64,000 nt of DNA from Arthrobacter celericrescens (GCF_003614925.1 NZ_QYLP01000021.1:87315-151314); one strand, 5' to 3'. Numbered from the stretch's first letter, positions 23,481 through 33,121 are shown. Notes: a model not told the origin generated them from the letters alone. A program made the numbers and translations.

Positions 23481-23972
23481 ATGACGCGCCACACTGCCAC
23501 CCTTGACGGGAATCACGCCGCCTGGTGGGCGTTCTCACCCCGTTACCGGCCGGTCCGTAAGGGCCCCGCCGATAAAATTGGGGAAGGCCCCCGACGGCGC
23601 GAGCCGCCCATCACAAACGACCTCCAGGACCTCATCTTGCTTACTCTGCAGCGCCAGCGCGTCGGCCACGACATCCTCCTTGCCCGCCACGGAAACCACA
23701 TCAGCTCCATGCGTTTGGACCGCAGCAACGACCGCGTCGTCGCCGTCCTCAACGACGGAACCACGGACAGCGCCCCGAACCTCATTTCCCCGCTGCTCGA
23801 GATGCCGGAAAACCTCCGTAGCGTGCTGCGTTCGGACTGGCGCGCCCTGGTCCTGGGTTCGGCAATGATGCTGGCCATCGGCCTCCTGGCCGCAGCCGTG
23901 TCCATCGCGCTGACCGGCAACATGAGCGACGAGCAGCTGGCCCAGCTCTCCTACTCAACCTCCATGTACTGA
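23481..23972 (+). CDS. Hypothetical protein with one C-terminal membrane helix
   Basis: 163 residues from ATG 23481, but the first 45 residues are low in protein character and a downstream TTG (near 23637, preceded by AGGA) is a plausible real start. From residue about 48 the sequence looks genuine: LQDLILLTLQRQRVGHDILLARHGNHISSM, then a polar region and a hydrophobic helix (about 125-147) ending in a short outside tail. I do not recognise a family. A bidirectional terminator separates it from the bkd operon. Confidence 0.55.
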   Translation: MTRHTATLDGNHAAWWAFSPRYRPVRKGPADKIGEGPRRREPPITNDLQDLILLTLQRQRVGHDILLARHGNHISSMRLDRSNDRVVAVLNDGTTDSAPNLISPLLEMPENLRSVLRSDWRALVLGSAMMLAIGLLAAAVSIALTGNMSDEQLAQLSYSTSMY

Positions 23973-24010
23973 TCCTGCCGGCCCGCTGACAACGCGGGCC
24001 CAGTATGCAG

Positions 24011-24048
24011 AAGAGCCCGACCGCGCCGGATGGCGCCGTCGGGCTCTT
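24011..24048. terminator. Bidirectional hairpin between convergent genes
   Basis: AAGAGCCCGAC (24011-24021) pairs with GTCGGGCTCTT (24038-24048). The ends give a T-rich tail in both directions, fitting termination of the plus-strand hypothetical gene and the minus-strand bkd operon. Confidence 0.75.
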
Positions 24049-24085
24049 GTCGCTTAAGGCCCCTTCCGGGGCCCGGAGCCGCGCA

Positions 24086-25594
24086 CTAGTCCAGCAGCAG
24101 CGCCGGCTCTTCGAGGATGGCGGCGACGTCGGCCATGAAGCGGGCGGACAGATCGCCGTCGACCACGCGGTGGTCGAAGGACCCGCCCAAGGTGGTGATC
24201 CAGCGCGGAATGACTTCGCCGTCGAGAACCCAGGGCTTCTGCTTGATGGTGCCGAAGGCGACGATCGCCACCTCGCCCGGGTTGATGATGGGCGTTCCCG
24301 TGTCGATGCCGAGGGCGCCGATGTTGGTGATGGTGAGGGTGCCGCCCTGCATCTGCGCGGGCTGGGTCTTGCCGGCGCGGGCCGTGGTGGCGAGTTCGTT
24401 CAGGGCCAGGGCGAGCTCCTTGAGGGAGAGGTCCTGGGCGTCCTTGATGTTCGGCACCATGAGGCCGCGCGGGGTGGCGGCCGCGATGCCGAGGTTCATG
24501 AAGTGCTTGACCTGGATTTCAGCGCCGCCCTTGCCGTCCGCGTCCTCCACCCAGCTGGCATTGACGCTGGGGTTGCGGGCGGCGGCCCAGATGACGGCCT
24601 TGGCGAGGATCAGCAGAGGCGACACCTTGATGCCTTCGAAGTCACGGGAGGCCTTCAGCCGCTTGACGAATTCCATGGTGCGGCTCGCGTCGACATCCAC
24701 GAAGATGCTCACGTGCGGCGCGGTGAACGCGGAGTCCACCATGGCCTTGGCGGTGGCCTTGCGGACGCCCTTGACCGGGATCCGCTCCATGCGCTGGTCC
24801 TGCGGCTTGCGGGAAGCGCCCCAGAAGGAGTCGGCCTGGTCCAGTTCGGCGTCGCGCTGGGCCTGGTAGCTGACCAGGTCCTCGCGGGTCACCTCGCCGC
24901 GGGCGCCGGTCGCGGTGACGTCGGCGAGGTCGATGCCGAGGTCCCGTGCGATCTTCCGCACCGGAGGCTTGGCCAGCACGCGGCTGACGATGTCGCTGAC
25001 TGTCGCACCCAAGGCACCGCCGCGGCCCGCGGCAGCAGGAGCCTGGGCTGGTACTGCGGGGGCTGGAGCGGGCGGCACGGGAGCGGGGGGCTCGACGGCG
25101 GCGGGAGCCGCCGGCGCCGACGGAACCGCAACGGACTGTGCAGGCGCCGACGGGGCGTTCCGGCGCGGCCGCCGCTTGACGGCGTCGGCCTTCGGACCGG
25201 AGCCAACCAGCGGACCGCCGGCCGGGCCGGCGTCGGAGGCACCGCCGTCGGGCGCGTCTTCGGAAAGCTTGCCGTACATCGGCGCCTCAACCACTGAGGG
25301 TTCGACGACGGCGGGAGCAGCCGGCGCGGGCGCCTCACCGGCGGGCGCGGCGGCCCCGTCGGAGATGCCGATGATGGGCGTTCCGACCTCCACGGTGATG
25401 CCCTCGGCCACGAGGAGCTCGGACACCGTGCCGGCGTACGGCGACGGGAGCTCGACGAGGGACTTGGCCGTCTCGATCTCGCAGATGACATCGTTGATGG
25501 CCACGGCGTCGCCCGGTTTGACCTTCCAGGAGACGATCTCGGCCTCGGTCAGGCCTTCTCCGACATCCGGGAGGTTGAATTTCTTTACAGTCAC
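24086..25594 (-). CDS. bkdC: Branched-chain 2-oxoacid dehydrogenase E2 (dihydrolipoyl acyltransferase)
   Basis: 502 residues in classic E2 order: lipoyl domain (1-78) with the lipoylated Lys44 in [10 protein letters not shown], a long Ala/Pro-rich linker, the peripheral subunit-binding domain (about 200-236, [19 protein letters not shown]), a second linker, and the catalytic domain ending in the active-site DHRVVDGD motif (His475, Asp479). It transfers branched acyl groups to CoA. It is third in the bkdA-bkdB-bkdC operon, 56 bases after E1 beta. The E3 subunit is not in the window and is presumably shared. Confidence 0.93.
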   Translation of the reverse strand: MTVKKFNLPDVGEGLTEAEIVSWKVKPGDAVAINDVICEIETAKSLVELPSPYAGTVSELLVAEGITVEVGTPIIGISDGAAAPAGEAPAPAAPAVVEPSVVEAPMYGKLSEDAPDGGASDAGPAGGPLVGSGPKADAVKRRPRRNAPSAPAQSVAVPSAPAAPAAVEPPAPVPPAPAPAVPAQAPAAAGRGGALGATVSDIVSRVLAKPPVRKIARDLGIDLADVTATGARGEVTREDLVSYQAQRDAELDQADSFWGASRKPQDQRMERIPVKGVRKATAKAMVDSAFTAPHVSIFVDVDASRTMEFVKRLKASRDFEGIKVSPLLILAKAVIWAAARNPSVNASWVEDADGKGGAEIQVKHFMNLGIAAATPRGLMVPNIKDAQDLSLKELALALNELATTARAGKTQPAQMQGGTLTITNIGALGIDTGTPIINPGEVAIVAFGTIKQKPWVLDGEVIPRWITTLGGSFDHRVVDGDLSARFMADVAAILEEPALLLD

Positions 25595-25650
25595 TTCGGT
25601 CCTTACGTTTCAGCAGGCGGCCCGGCAGGGCGCGGCGCAGGCAGGAGCGG

Positions 25651-26631
25651 CTAGTAGGCCAGCGAACGGTCCAGGGCTTCGAGGATCTTGTCGATGTCCG
25701 GCAAGTAGTCCTCCTCCACCTTGGCCACGGGGTAGGGCATGTGGAAGCCGCCCACGCGGATGACGGGGGCCTCGAGGTGCAGGAACGCGCGTTCGCTGAT
25801 CCGGGACGCGATTTCGCCGCCGATGCCGCCGAACGTGGGAGCCTCGTGGGCCACGATCAAGCGTCCGGTCTTGCGCACGGACGCTTCGACGGTGTCGAAG
25901 TCGATCGGCGAGATCGAGCGCAGGTCGATGACCTCGATGCTGTGCCCGTCCTCGGCTGCCGCGGTGGCAGCCGCGAGGGCCACAGGCACCAGCGGGCCAT
26001 ACGCCACGATCGTGGCATCGCTGCCTTCACGCAGGACGTGCGCCTTGAAGGGATCCGACGCCGGGCCCGGGTTCTCGGTGTCGACCTCGCCCTTGAGCCA
26101 GTAGCGGCGCTTGGGTTCGAAGAAGATCACGGGGTCCGTGCATTCGACGGCCTGCTGGATCATCCAGTAGGCGTCGTGGGCGTTGGACGGGGTGATGATC
26201 CGCAGGCCGGCGGTGTGCGCGAAGAGGGCTTCCGGCGATTCGGAGTGGTGCTCGATCGAGCCGATGCCGCCGCCGTAGGGGATGCGGATGACCACGGGCA
26301 CGGTGAGCTTGCCGCTGCTGCGGAAGTGCATCTTGGCCAGCTGGGTGGTGATCTGGTTGAACGCCGGGAAGACGAAGCCGTCGAACTGGATCTCGCAGAT
26401 AGGGCGGTAGCCACGCAGGGCCAGGCCGATCGCGGTGCCGACGATGCCGGATTCGGCGAGCGGGCTGTCCACCACGCGGTCCGGGCCGAAGTCCTTGAGG
26501 AGCCCGTCGGTGACGCGGTAGACGCCGCCGAGGGCGCCGATGTCCTCGCCCATGAGCAGGGACTTGGCGTTGTGGTTGAGGGTTGCGCGGAGGCCTTCGT
26601 TGATGGCCTTGGCAACGGTCATGGTGGCCAT
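25651..26631 (-). CDS. bkdB: Branched-chain 2-oxoacid dehydrogenase E1 beta subunit
   Basis: 326 residues, standard length for the beta chain of the heterotetrameric E1. Seen: N-terminal MTVAKAINEGLRATL, GEDIGALGGVYRVTDGL, the E-SG-V-G-A-GLAL segment and PYGGGIGSIEHHSESPEALFAHTAGL, all lining the thiamine diphosphate site. The C-terminal transketolase-like domain includes DLRSISPIDFDT. Its ATG shares one base with the TGA of bkdA. E1 decarboxylates 2-oxoacids from Val, Leu and Ile, feeding branched-chain fatty acid starters typical of these bacteria. Confidence 0.94.
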   Translation of the reverse strand: MATMTVAKAINEGLRATLNHNAKSLLMGEDIGALGGVYRVTDGLLKDFGPDRVVDSPLAESGIVGTAIGLALRGYRPICEIQFDGFVFPAFNQITTQLAKMHFRSSGKLTVPVVIRIPYGGGIGSIEHHSESPEALFAHTAGLRIITPSNAHDAYWMIQQAVECTDPVIFFEPKRRYWLKGEVDTENPGPASDPFKAHVLREGSDATIVAYGPLVPVALAAATAAAEDGHSIEVIDLRSISPIDFDTVEASVRKTGRLIVAHEAPTFGGIGGEIASRISERAFLHLEAPVIRVGGFHMPYPVAKVEEDYLPDIDKILEALDRSLAY

Positions 26632-27827
26632 CAGTGACCGGCCTCCTCTTCGCTTTCGAAACCTGCTTCGTATTGCGTGAACCACGCCTGTTCTTCCGCG
26701 ACCAGGGGGTGCGGTTCGGCGTAGACCCCGGCGAAGGCGTCGTGGATGTCGGGCGCCTGCAGGGCCAGGGCGGTGCTGCGGACATAGGCCGCCAGTTCGT
26801 TCCCGTCCTGCTTGACCTGGTCGAAGAAGGCGTCGTCGGCCAGGCCTTCGGCACGGAGGTACTTTTCGAGGCGGTCCAGGGGGTCCTTGCTGCGCCACTC
26901 GGCCTCTTCGGCGGACTGGCGGTACTTGGTGGGATCGTCGGCAGTGGTGTGCGCGCCGACGCGGTAGGTGTGGGCTTCGATCAGCACGGGGCCGCGGCCC
27001 TCACGTGCGTGCTCAAGCGCCCATTCGGTGACGGCGTGAACGGCGATGACGTCGTTGCCGTCCACCCGGATGCCCGGGAAACCGTAGCCCTTGGCCCGGT
27101 TGAAGAGGGGAATCTTGGTCTGGACCTCGGTGGGAACCGAGATGGCCCAGTGGTTGTTCTGGCAGAAGAAGACGACAGGGGCGTCGTACGAGGCCGCGAA
27201 CACCATGGATTCGTGGACATCGCCTTCGGAGCTGGCGCCGTCGCCGAAGTAGGCCAGCACGGCTGCCTTGGGATCGTTGGATCCGGCGGCTTCGGCGAGC
27301 TTCTGGTCCCGCTGGATGCCCATGGCGTAGCCCACGGAATGCGGCATCTGGGCGGCGAGCACCAGGGTGTACAGGTGGAAGTTGTTCTCGGTCGGGTCCC
27401 AGCCGCCGTTGGAGATGCCGCGGAAGAGCTTCAGCAGCTCGGAGAGGTCAACGTTCCGGGTCAGGGCGACGCCGTGCTCCCGGTAGGTGGGGAAGATGTA
27501 GTCCTGCGGCTGGCTGGCCCGGCCGGAGCCGATCTGCGCGGCTTCCTGGCCGGTGAGGGGAACCCACAGGGCCAGTTCGCCCTGGCGCTGCAGGGCCGTG
27601 GCTTCCTGGTCGAAGCGGCGGATCTTGGCCATGTCCGCGTAGAACCCGCGCAGCTGCTCCGGTTCCAGGCGCTTGGCGTAGTCCGAAAACACGGGATCCG
27701 TGCCGAGCGTGCCATCCGGCCCGAGCAATTGGACCATCCCCGTTGCGGGGTCGCCGGACTCCGTTCCCTCAGGGAACTGCTGTCCGGTCCCGTTGATCCG
27801 GGGGGTGGGCAATTGGGTTGAGCCCAT
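26631..27827 (-). CDS. bkdA: Branched-chain 2-oxoacid dehydrogenase E1 alpha subunit
   Basis: 398 residues from the ATG at 27827, chosen because AAAGGAGAC lies 5 bases upstream; the frame stays open further back into the palindrome but has no ribosome-binding site there. The thiamine diphosphate motif is GDGASSEGDVHESMVFAAS...QNN, and the conserved TYREHG and YRVGAHTTADDPTKYR loops are present. Separate alpha and beta E1 genes argue for the branched-chain complex, because pyruvate dehydrogenase E1 of this group is usually the single-chain AceE. It heads the operon, 50 bases downstream of the 38-bp palindrome. Confidence 0.93.
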   Translation of the reverse strand: MGSTQLPTPRINGTGQQFPEGTESGDPATGMVQLLGPDGTLGTDPVFSDYAKRLEPEQLRGFYADMAKIRRFDQEATALQRQGELALWVPLTGQEAAQIGSGRASQPQDYIFPTYREHGVALTRNVDLSELLKLFRGISNGGWDPTENNFHLYTLVLAAQMPHSVGYAMGIQRDQKLAEAAGSNDPKAAVLAYFGDGASSEGDVHESMVFAASYDAPVVFFCQNNHWAISVPTEVQTKIPLFNRAKGYGFPGIRVDGNDVIAVHAVTEWALEHAREGRGPVLIEAHTYRVGAHTTADDPTKYRQSAEEAEWRSKDPLDRLEKYLRAEGLADDAFFDQVKQDGNELAAYVRSTALALQAPDIHDAFAGVYAEPHPLVAEEQAWFTQYEAGFESEEEAGH

Positions 27828-27876
27828 TCCGTCTCCTTTGCCTTGCCGCAGCCGACGCTGAGCATTTTTCGCTGAT

Positions 27877-27914
27877 ATATTCCATTTGGGGAATGCATTC
27901 CTCAAATGGAATAT
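27877..27914. promoter_or_regulatory. 38-bp palindrome upstream of the bkd operon
   Basis: Outer arms ATATTCCATTTG and CAAATGGAATAT pair perfectly, and the 14-base centre continues the symmetry with only one mismatched pair. Nested inside are two ATTCC-N6-GGAAT sites (27879-27894 and 27897-27912) 18 bases apart. It is 50 bases from the bkdA start and likely binds a dimeric or tetrameric regulator of branched-chain amino acid use. Confidence 0.7.
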
Positions 27915-27971
27915 TTGGCTTGCGTCCCTAACTTTATCCTCAGTAAGGGACCCAAGGACATTTGTTAACCC

Positions 27972-29090
27972 CTACAAAGGCCGCGGCGCATTTGTATAAA
28001 CGGCACAGAGTTCCAGGAACCGGGTGTTCGCTTCGACCTCTCCGATGCTGACACGGACGCCCTCGTTCGCGAAGGCACGGACCGACAAGGCACGCTCCCC
28101 GGCAAGCTCCGCGAACCCGGCGCTGTGCTCGCCCAGGTTGAGCCAGACGAAGTTTCCCTGTGCCTCCGGGACAAACCAGCCAAGCTCCCGCAGGCCCGCC
28201 ACAACGCGTTCGCGTTCGTCGACCAGGCCCTGCACCCGCTCCACCACGTCGTCGAAGTGCGCCAGGGACGTGACGGCGGCGCGTTCGGCGATCTGCGAGA
28301 CCGCGAACGGCGTGGCGGCCACACGGAGGTGCTGGGTGATGTCCGGGCCTGCGACGCTGTAGCCCACACGGAGCCCGGCGAGGCCGTGCGCCTTGGAGAA
28401 CGTCCGGAGGACGACAACGTTCGGGTACTTCCGGTAGAGCTTGATGCCGTCCACGGCGTCCGCGTCGCGGACGAACTCCTGGTAGGCCTCGTCAATGACG
28501 ACGACGACGCCGGGCGGGACGGACTGGATGAACCGTTCCGTTTCCTCGGCGGTGAGGATGGGTCCGGTGGGGTTGTTCGGCGTGCAGAGCAGGATGACCT
28601 TGGTGCGCACGGTGACGGCGGCGGCCATCGCGTCAAGATCGTGCCGGCCGTCGGGCAGCAGCGGAATCCTGACGCTTTCCGCACCTGCCAGTCCGACACA
28701 GATGGGATAGGCCTCGAAGGACCGCCAGGCATAAATCACTTCGTCTGCCTTGCCGTCGGCGTTCTGCCCGGCGAAGGCGGCGAGGATCTGGTTCAGGGCG
28801 CCGAGGCTCCCGGCGCCGGTGACGACGTCGTCAGCCGGGACACCGAGGAAGTCCGCGAGCGCGCCCCGCAGCTTGGTGGCGAGGGGATCGGGGTAGCGGT
28901 TGATGTCGCTCTGATCGGCAATTGCCTCCAGCACCGCGGGAATCGGAGGCAGCGGGTTCTCGTTCGAAGACAGCTTGTAGCTGGTCAACCCCTCAATTGC
29001 CACAGGCGGTTTCCCGGCGGCGTATTTGGGAAGGCTGTCGACCACCGGTCGGGCCCGGACGCCCTCCTGTGCCATGTCAGCAGAAGTCAT
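27972..29090 (-). CDS. hisC: Histidinol-phosphate / aromatic aminotransferase
   Basis: 372 residues from the ATG at 29090 (an ATG at 29075 is also possible). It has the HisC-type N-terminus YKLSSNENPLPPIP, PNNPTGP, IDEAYQEF and the PLP lysine in RTFSKAHGLAGLRVGY. No other histidine biosynthesis gene is near, so it may be the stand-alone HisC2/Pat form acting on histidinol phosphate or on phenylpyruvate and related acids. It is upstream of and co-directional with bkdA but separated by the palindrome region. Confidence 0.88.
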   Translation of the reverse strand: MTSADMAQEGVRARPVVDSLPKYAAGKPPVAIEGLTSYKLSSNENPLPPIPAVLEAIADQSDINRYPDPLATKLRGALADFLGVPADDVVTGAGSLGALNQILAAFAGQNADGKADEVIYAWRSFEAYPICVGLAGAESVRIPLLPDGRHDLDAMAAAVTVRTKVILLCTPNNPTGPILTAEETERFIQSVPPGVVVVIDEAYQEFVRDADAVDGIKLYRKYPNVVVLRTFSKAHGLAGLRVGYSVAGPDITQHLRVAATPFAVSQIAERAAVTSLAHFDDVVERVQGLVDERERVVAGLRELGWFVPEAQGNFVWLNLGEHSAGFAELAGERALSVRAFANEGVRVSIGEVEANTRFLELCAVYTNAPRPL

Positions 29091-29165
29091 GGTTCCAAGC
29101 CTACTGGTCGGCATTTTCGGGCCCGCATGGACACTCCTTGAAGCACTGTGTGAAAGCATGGGCGC

Positions 29166-29594
29166 ATGGGTGCATTCATCGTCCGTGTCCTGATCAATGG
29201 CCTGGCCCTCTGGGTGGCCGGCTGGATTCTTCCCGGCCTGGATATTTCCACCACGGCCACCAGCAACGCCGTGAACAATGCCGGCATCACCCAGGGCGCC
29301 GACACTCTGGGGATCGTTCTTGCCTACCTGTTCATCGGCCTGATTTTCGGAGTGGTCAACGCCTTTGTCCGCCCCCTCGTGAAGCTGCTGTCCCTGCCGA
29401 TCACCATCCTGACGTTGGGCCTTTTCACGATCATCATCAACGCGGCGATGCTGTACCTCACCGCGTTGATGAGCAGCTACACGCCGGTGCACCTGACCAT
29501 CGATTCCTTCTTCTGGACGGCCATCCTGGCCGCGATCATCATCAGCGTGATTTCGATGGTTGCCGGCTGGATCCCCGGAGCCCGCCGCCGCTGA
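29166..29594 (+). CDS. Phage-holin-4-superfamily small membrane protein
   Basis: 142 residues with four hydrophobic helices (about 3-22, 45-66, 77-101 and 115-134). The segment LFIGLIFGVVNAFVRPLVKLLSLPITILTLGLF is the hallmark of the DUF/Phage_holin_4_2 family of chromosomal membrane proteins, which despite the name are widespread in non-phage contexts. The role is unknown. It is divergent from hisC, sharing a 75-base gap. Confidence 0.85.
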   Translation: MGAFIVRVLINGLALWVAGWILPGLDISTTATSNAVNNAGITQGADTLGIVLAYLFIGLIFGVVNAFVRPLVKLLSLPITILTLGLFTIIINAAMLYLTALMSSYTPVHLTIDSFFWTAILAAIIISVISMVAGWIPGARRR

Positions 29595-29616
29595 CCATAC
29601 TTGACCTCACCGCCAT

Positions 29617-31068
29617 CTACGGCCTCACCGCCAACCGGCCTCGGAGCGGTTTTCCCGGAACCGGGGGCTGTGGCGTCGGTGCGGGCATTGCCTCGCGTGT
29701 GAGCTTGAACCTTGTCACCTTGGCGGGGACCTGGGTGGTGCGCCCGGCCGTCCCGAGCGCGCCCGCCACGACGGCAGCGGAAGCCACCAAGGACGGGTCG
29801 CGGCTCGCGGCGACCCGTTCCGCGCCCTCCGCGTAGGTCTCCAATCGGTGCCCCGGGCCGAGGCCGGGATCTTCGCCCGCCGGTGTCTCAACAAAGTTGT
29901 CGAGCGTCACCGTCACCCGGTCCTTCGTGTCGGCGTTCGGGACGCCGTCATACCCCGGAACGAGGTCTTGGGTGTGCTCCAGATGGAGGCTGCTGATCCC
30001 GGGCCCGGGAGTGACCCCGCCCACCGGGGATCCGGCCGTGAAGACGTACTTGAGGTCGTATTCGGCCAGGAAGGCCTTGTTGGCCGCGAGGTTCATCGCG
30101 TGGACGCCGCCCTGGCTGTGACCGACCGCCACGACCTCCTGTCCGGGCTTGGCGCCTGCCTCCCGCAATGCCTCCTGGATGGCAGGGGTGAGATGGGCGG
30201 AGTTGTAGCCGAGGGCGTCGACGATGCCGCCTTCGTCGATGGGGTTGCTCCCGCCCGGCGGCTCTCCCTTTTGCGTCCCGGGAATGAGCACCACCCAGGC
30301 GATCCCCTTGTCCGGGCGTTCCACTTTGATGACTGCGATCTCCCCCTTCCCTGCGGCATGCAGATCCTCGTTGCGGCGCAGCAGGGCCGCGAGGGACAAA
30401 TCGACGGTTTCATCCGTGGTTTCCACCTTCCGCGCTGCAACGGGCCGCGGTTTCAGGTACCCCAATCCGGGCACGGCCACGATGGCCAGGAGGATGGCCC
30501 GGACATCCGTCTGGCCGGCCACGGCGGCAGTCACCGGGGCAGTAAAGGCCGTCGGCAGTGAAAGGGATCCCGCGATGAGGGGAAGCTGCGCCACAAGATG
30601 TTCAACGCGGTCCCGGTCTCCATAGTGGGTTCCTGGCTTTGCCCCGACGAACAGCATGTTCGCCTCCAGCAGGGGTGGGTGCAGCAACCCCACGCGCGTG
30701 GCGATGGCATTCCATGACTCGGTGTACTCATACTCGCGGTGGCTCGCCCGGACCTGTTCCGCGGTTGCCCGGATCGCGTCACGGATGCGGGAGGCAGCCT
30801 GTACACCGTCGCCGACGGTGACGATTGCCGGGCCGCCGGTGGTCAGGGTGCGCAGTTCGGCAACGAAGAGTTCCTGGCGGACCGTCTCGGCTTCCATGAC
30901 AACGGTGTCCAGTGTCCGGACCACGCCGTCCAAGGCGTTGGCTCCGGCCAGGAGCTCCTCAAACTGGAAACTGATTCCGCCAACACCGCCACGGACCTTC
31001 AAGACCTCGTCCGCCGGCGGGTCGACGGGCCTGAGCACGTCACCGTCCTGCATGCGCATGGCGGACAT
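29617..31068 (-). CDS. Alpha/beta hydrolase with WXG-like helical N-terminus
   Basis: 483 residues. The first 120 residues are alpha-helical and Ala/Val-rich, resembling WXG/LXG-type secretion domains; a hydrophobic stretch lies at about 170-205. The hydrolase domain (about 240-430) has the nucleophile GHSQG (Ser318), a likely acid near Asp368 and a His407 in GHRLETY. Its ATG shares one base with the TGA of the preceding WXG100-like gene, so the two are co-translated. It may be exported with that partner as a secreted lipase, esterase or toxin; no type VII machinery is in the window. Confidence 0.75.
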   Translation of the reverse strand: MSAMRMQDGDVLRPVDPPADEVLKVRGGVGGISFQFEELLAGANALDGVVRTLDTVVMEAETVRQELFVAELRTLTTGGPAIVTVGDGVQAASRIRDAIRATAEQVRASHREYEYTESWNAIATRVGLLHPPLLEANMLFVGAKPGTHYGDRDRVEHLVAQLPLIAGSLSLPTAFTAPVTAAVAGQTDVRAILLAIVAVPGLGYLKPRPVAARKVETTDETVDLSLAALLRRNEDLHAAGKGEIAVIKVERPDKGIAWVVLIPGTQKGEPPGGSNPIDEGGIVDALGYNSAHLTPAIQEALREAGAKPGQEVVAVGHSQGGVHAMNLAANKAFLAEYDLKYVFTAGSPVGGVTPGPGISSLHLEHTQDLVPGYDGVPNADTKDRVTVTLDNFVETPAGEDPGLGPGHRLETYAEGAERVAASRDPSLVASAAVVAGALGTAGRTTQVPAKVTRFKLTREAMPAPTPQPPVPGKPLRGRLAVRP

Positions 31069-31373
31069 CAGTAGCCCGCTCCTGCAGCAGCCGACGCCTT
31101 CGCCGCCTGCTGCAGCACTGTCGCAGAGGCCTCGCGCAAGGCATCGCGTGCCTTCCGCAGCTCTGCCACGTGGACGGCCACGACTTTCCTGTAGGCCCGG
31201 CCAGCCGGCGACTGCCATTGCCTCATCTGCACCTGGCCAAGCTGGGATAGCGCGGCATCCGCTTCATCCGCACACCGGGCCATCCGTGTGGCGAGTTGCC
31301 GGGCGTCGACGCCCTGTGGGACCCAATGCCCCGGATCAAACGGGGTATCCGCCGCAACCAAGGTGTTGGCCAT
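31068..31373 (-). CDS. WXG100-like small helical protein
   Basis: 101 residues predicted as a helical hairpin. The turn holds RQWQSPAGRAYRKV with Trp53, close to the W-x-G motif of ESAT-6-like proteins though Ser replaces Gly. The helices are rich in Ala, Leu, Arg and Glu. It is coupled by a one-base stop-start overlap to the 483-residue hydrolase. Likely a secretion or folding partner for that protein. The family assignment is by pattern only. Confidence 0.65.
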   Translation of the reverse strand: MANTLVAADTPFDPGHWVPQGVDARQLATRMARCADEADAALSQLGQVQMRQWQSPAGRAYRKVVAVHVAELRKARDALREASATVLQQAAKASAAAGAGY

Positions 31374-31581
31374 GTTCAGCTCCTGTCTTCCAGCGCGGTA
31401 CGGGCACCGGGCTGCCCGCCTGATGCACCGAAGCTACGGCGCGCACCCGGGGCGCGGAACCGCCGTCGGGCGCTATGTGGACAACCGGCCCGCAGGGGTG
31501 CTGTGGAGGACGGGCCACGGCGGTATTCACATAGCAGGGTCCGCTTAAGGCGCCCGCCGCAGTTCATGAAAGAATTGGCCC

Positions 31582-33021
31582 ATGCCTGAAACCGCCGCCG
31601 CTGTTACCCGTACGCCCTCCGGACGCCTGGCCCTTGCCGCGTCGCCGGAGAAGATTGCCCTCGGCCCCCTGGACGGCCGTTACCAGTCCGCCATCGCACC
31701 GCTGGTCGATTACCTGTCTGAGGCCGCCCTCAACCGCGACCGCGTGGCCGTCGAGGTCGAATGGCTCATCCACCTGACCAGCAACAGCGTGCTGCCCGGC
31801 GCGGGCCCCCTGACCGCCGAACAGCAGGACAAGCTGCGCGGCATCGTCACCGAGTTCGATGCCGCCGCCGTGGCCGAACTGGCCGAGATCGAAGCCGTCA
31901 CCGTGCACGACGTCAAGGCCGTCGAGTACTACATCAGCCGCCGCCTCCCGGCCATCGGCATCGAGAACCTGACCGCGATGGTGCACTTCGGCTGCACCTC
32001 CGAGGACATCAACAACCTTTCCTACGCCCTGGGCGTCAAGGGCGCCGTGGAGGACGTCTGGCTGCCGGCCGCCCGCGCGCTGGTGCAGCAGATCGAAGCC
32101 ATGGCCGAGGAAAACCGTGCCGTGCCGATGCTTTCGCGCACGCACGGACAGCCGGCCACCCCCACCACGCTGGGCAAGGAACTGGCCGTGATCGCGTACC
32201 GTCTCAGCCGCCAGCTGGACCGCGTCGCGAAGACCGAATACCTGGGCAAGATCAACGGCGCCACCGGCACCTACGCCGCGCACGTCGCCTCCGTTCCGGG
32301 CGCCGACTGGCAGTCCGTGTCCAAGTCCTTCGTCGAGGGCCTGGGCCTCACGTGGAACCCGCTCACCACGCAGATCGAAAGCCACGACTGGCAGGCCGAG
32401 CTGTACTCCGACATCGCGCGCTTCAACCGGATCCTGCACAACGTCTGCACGGACATCTGGAGCTACATCTCCATCGGCTACTTCCGCCAGATTCCTGTCG
32501 CCGGCGCCACGGGTTCGTCCACCATGCCGCACAAGGTCAACCCGATCCGCTTCGAGAACGCCGAAGCGAACCTGGAAATCTCCAACGGCCTGCTGGACAC
32601 GCTCGCCGCCACCCTGGTCACCTCCCGCTGGCAGCGCGACCTCACGGACTCCTCCTCGCAGCGCAACATCGGCGTGGCATTCGGCCACTCCCTGCTGGCC
32701 ATTTCGAACGTCGCCAAGGGCCTGAAGGCGCTCGACGTCGCCGGGGACGTCCTCGCCGGCGACCTCGACACCAACTGGGAAGTCCTGGGCGAAGCCATCC
32801 AGATGGTGATGCGCGCCGAGGCCATCGCCGGCGTCGCAGGCATGGAAAACCCCTACGAGCGCCTGAAGGACCTCACCCGCGGACACCGCGTTGACGCAGC
32901 CCGCATGCAGGAATTCGTCTCCGGGCTGGGCCTCTCGGCCGACGCCGAAGCCCGCCTCCTGGCCCTCACCCCCGGCGGCTACACCGGCATCGCGGACGAA
33001 CTGGTGGACCACCTCAAGTAG
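31582..33021 (+). CDS. purB: Adenylosuccinate lyase
   Basis: 479 residues of the long E. coli-like PurB type. It cleaves SAICAR to AICAR and adenylosuccinate to AMP in purine synthesis. Seen: LGPLDGRYQ near the N-terminus, TSEDINN, the catalytic histidine region MLSRTHGQPATPTT (His188) and the fumarase-superfamily signature SSTMPHKVNP (312-321) with the mobile catalytic serine. It stands alone between a 208-base upstream gap and a strong terminator. Confidence 0.97.
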   Translation: MPETAAAVTRTPSGRLALAASPEKIALGPLDGRYQSAIAPLVDYLSEAALNRDRVAVEVEWLIHLTSNSVLPGAGPLTAEQQDKLRGIVTEFDAAAVAELAEIEAVTVHDVKAVEYYISRRLPAIGIENLTAMVHFGCTSEDINNLSYALGVKGAVEDVWLPAARALVQQIEAMAEENRAVPMLSRTHGQPATPTTLGKELAVIAYRLSRQLDRVAKTEYLGKINGATGTYAAHVASVPGADWQSVSKSFVEGLGLTWNPLTTQIESHDWQAELYSDIARFNRILHNVCTDIWSYISIGYFRQIPVAGATGSSTMPHKVNPIRFENAEANLEISNGLLDTLAATLVTSRWQRDLTDSSSQRNIGVAFGHSLLAISNVAKGLKALDVAGDVLAGDLDTNWEVLGEAIQMVMRAEAIAGVAGMENPYERLKDLTRGHRVDAARMQEFVSGLGLSADAEARLLALTPGGYTGIADELVDHLK

Positions 33022-33070
33022 GATCCGGCCGGACGCCGCGCAGGCCGCATCCGTTCACTGAAATCACGAC

Positions 33071-33121
33071 GACGGCGGGCCGGGACACAGCCCCACTCAC
33101 GGGGCGTCCCGGCCCGCCGTC
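33071..33121 (+). terminator. Hairpin terminator after purB
   Basis: GACGGCGGGCCGGGAC (33071-33086) pairs perfectly with GTCCCGGCCCGCCGTC (33106-33121), and CCCC/GGGG pair in the loop. A T-containing tail (CGCCGTTTCCGTTT) follows. Confidence 0.82.
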
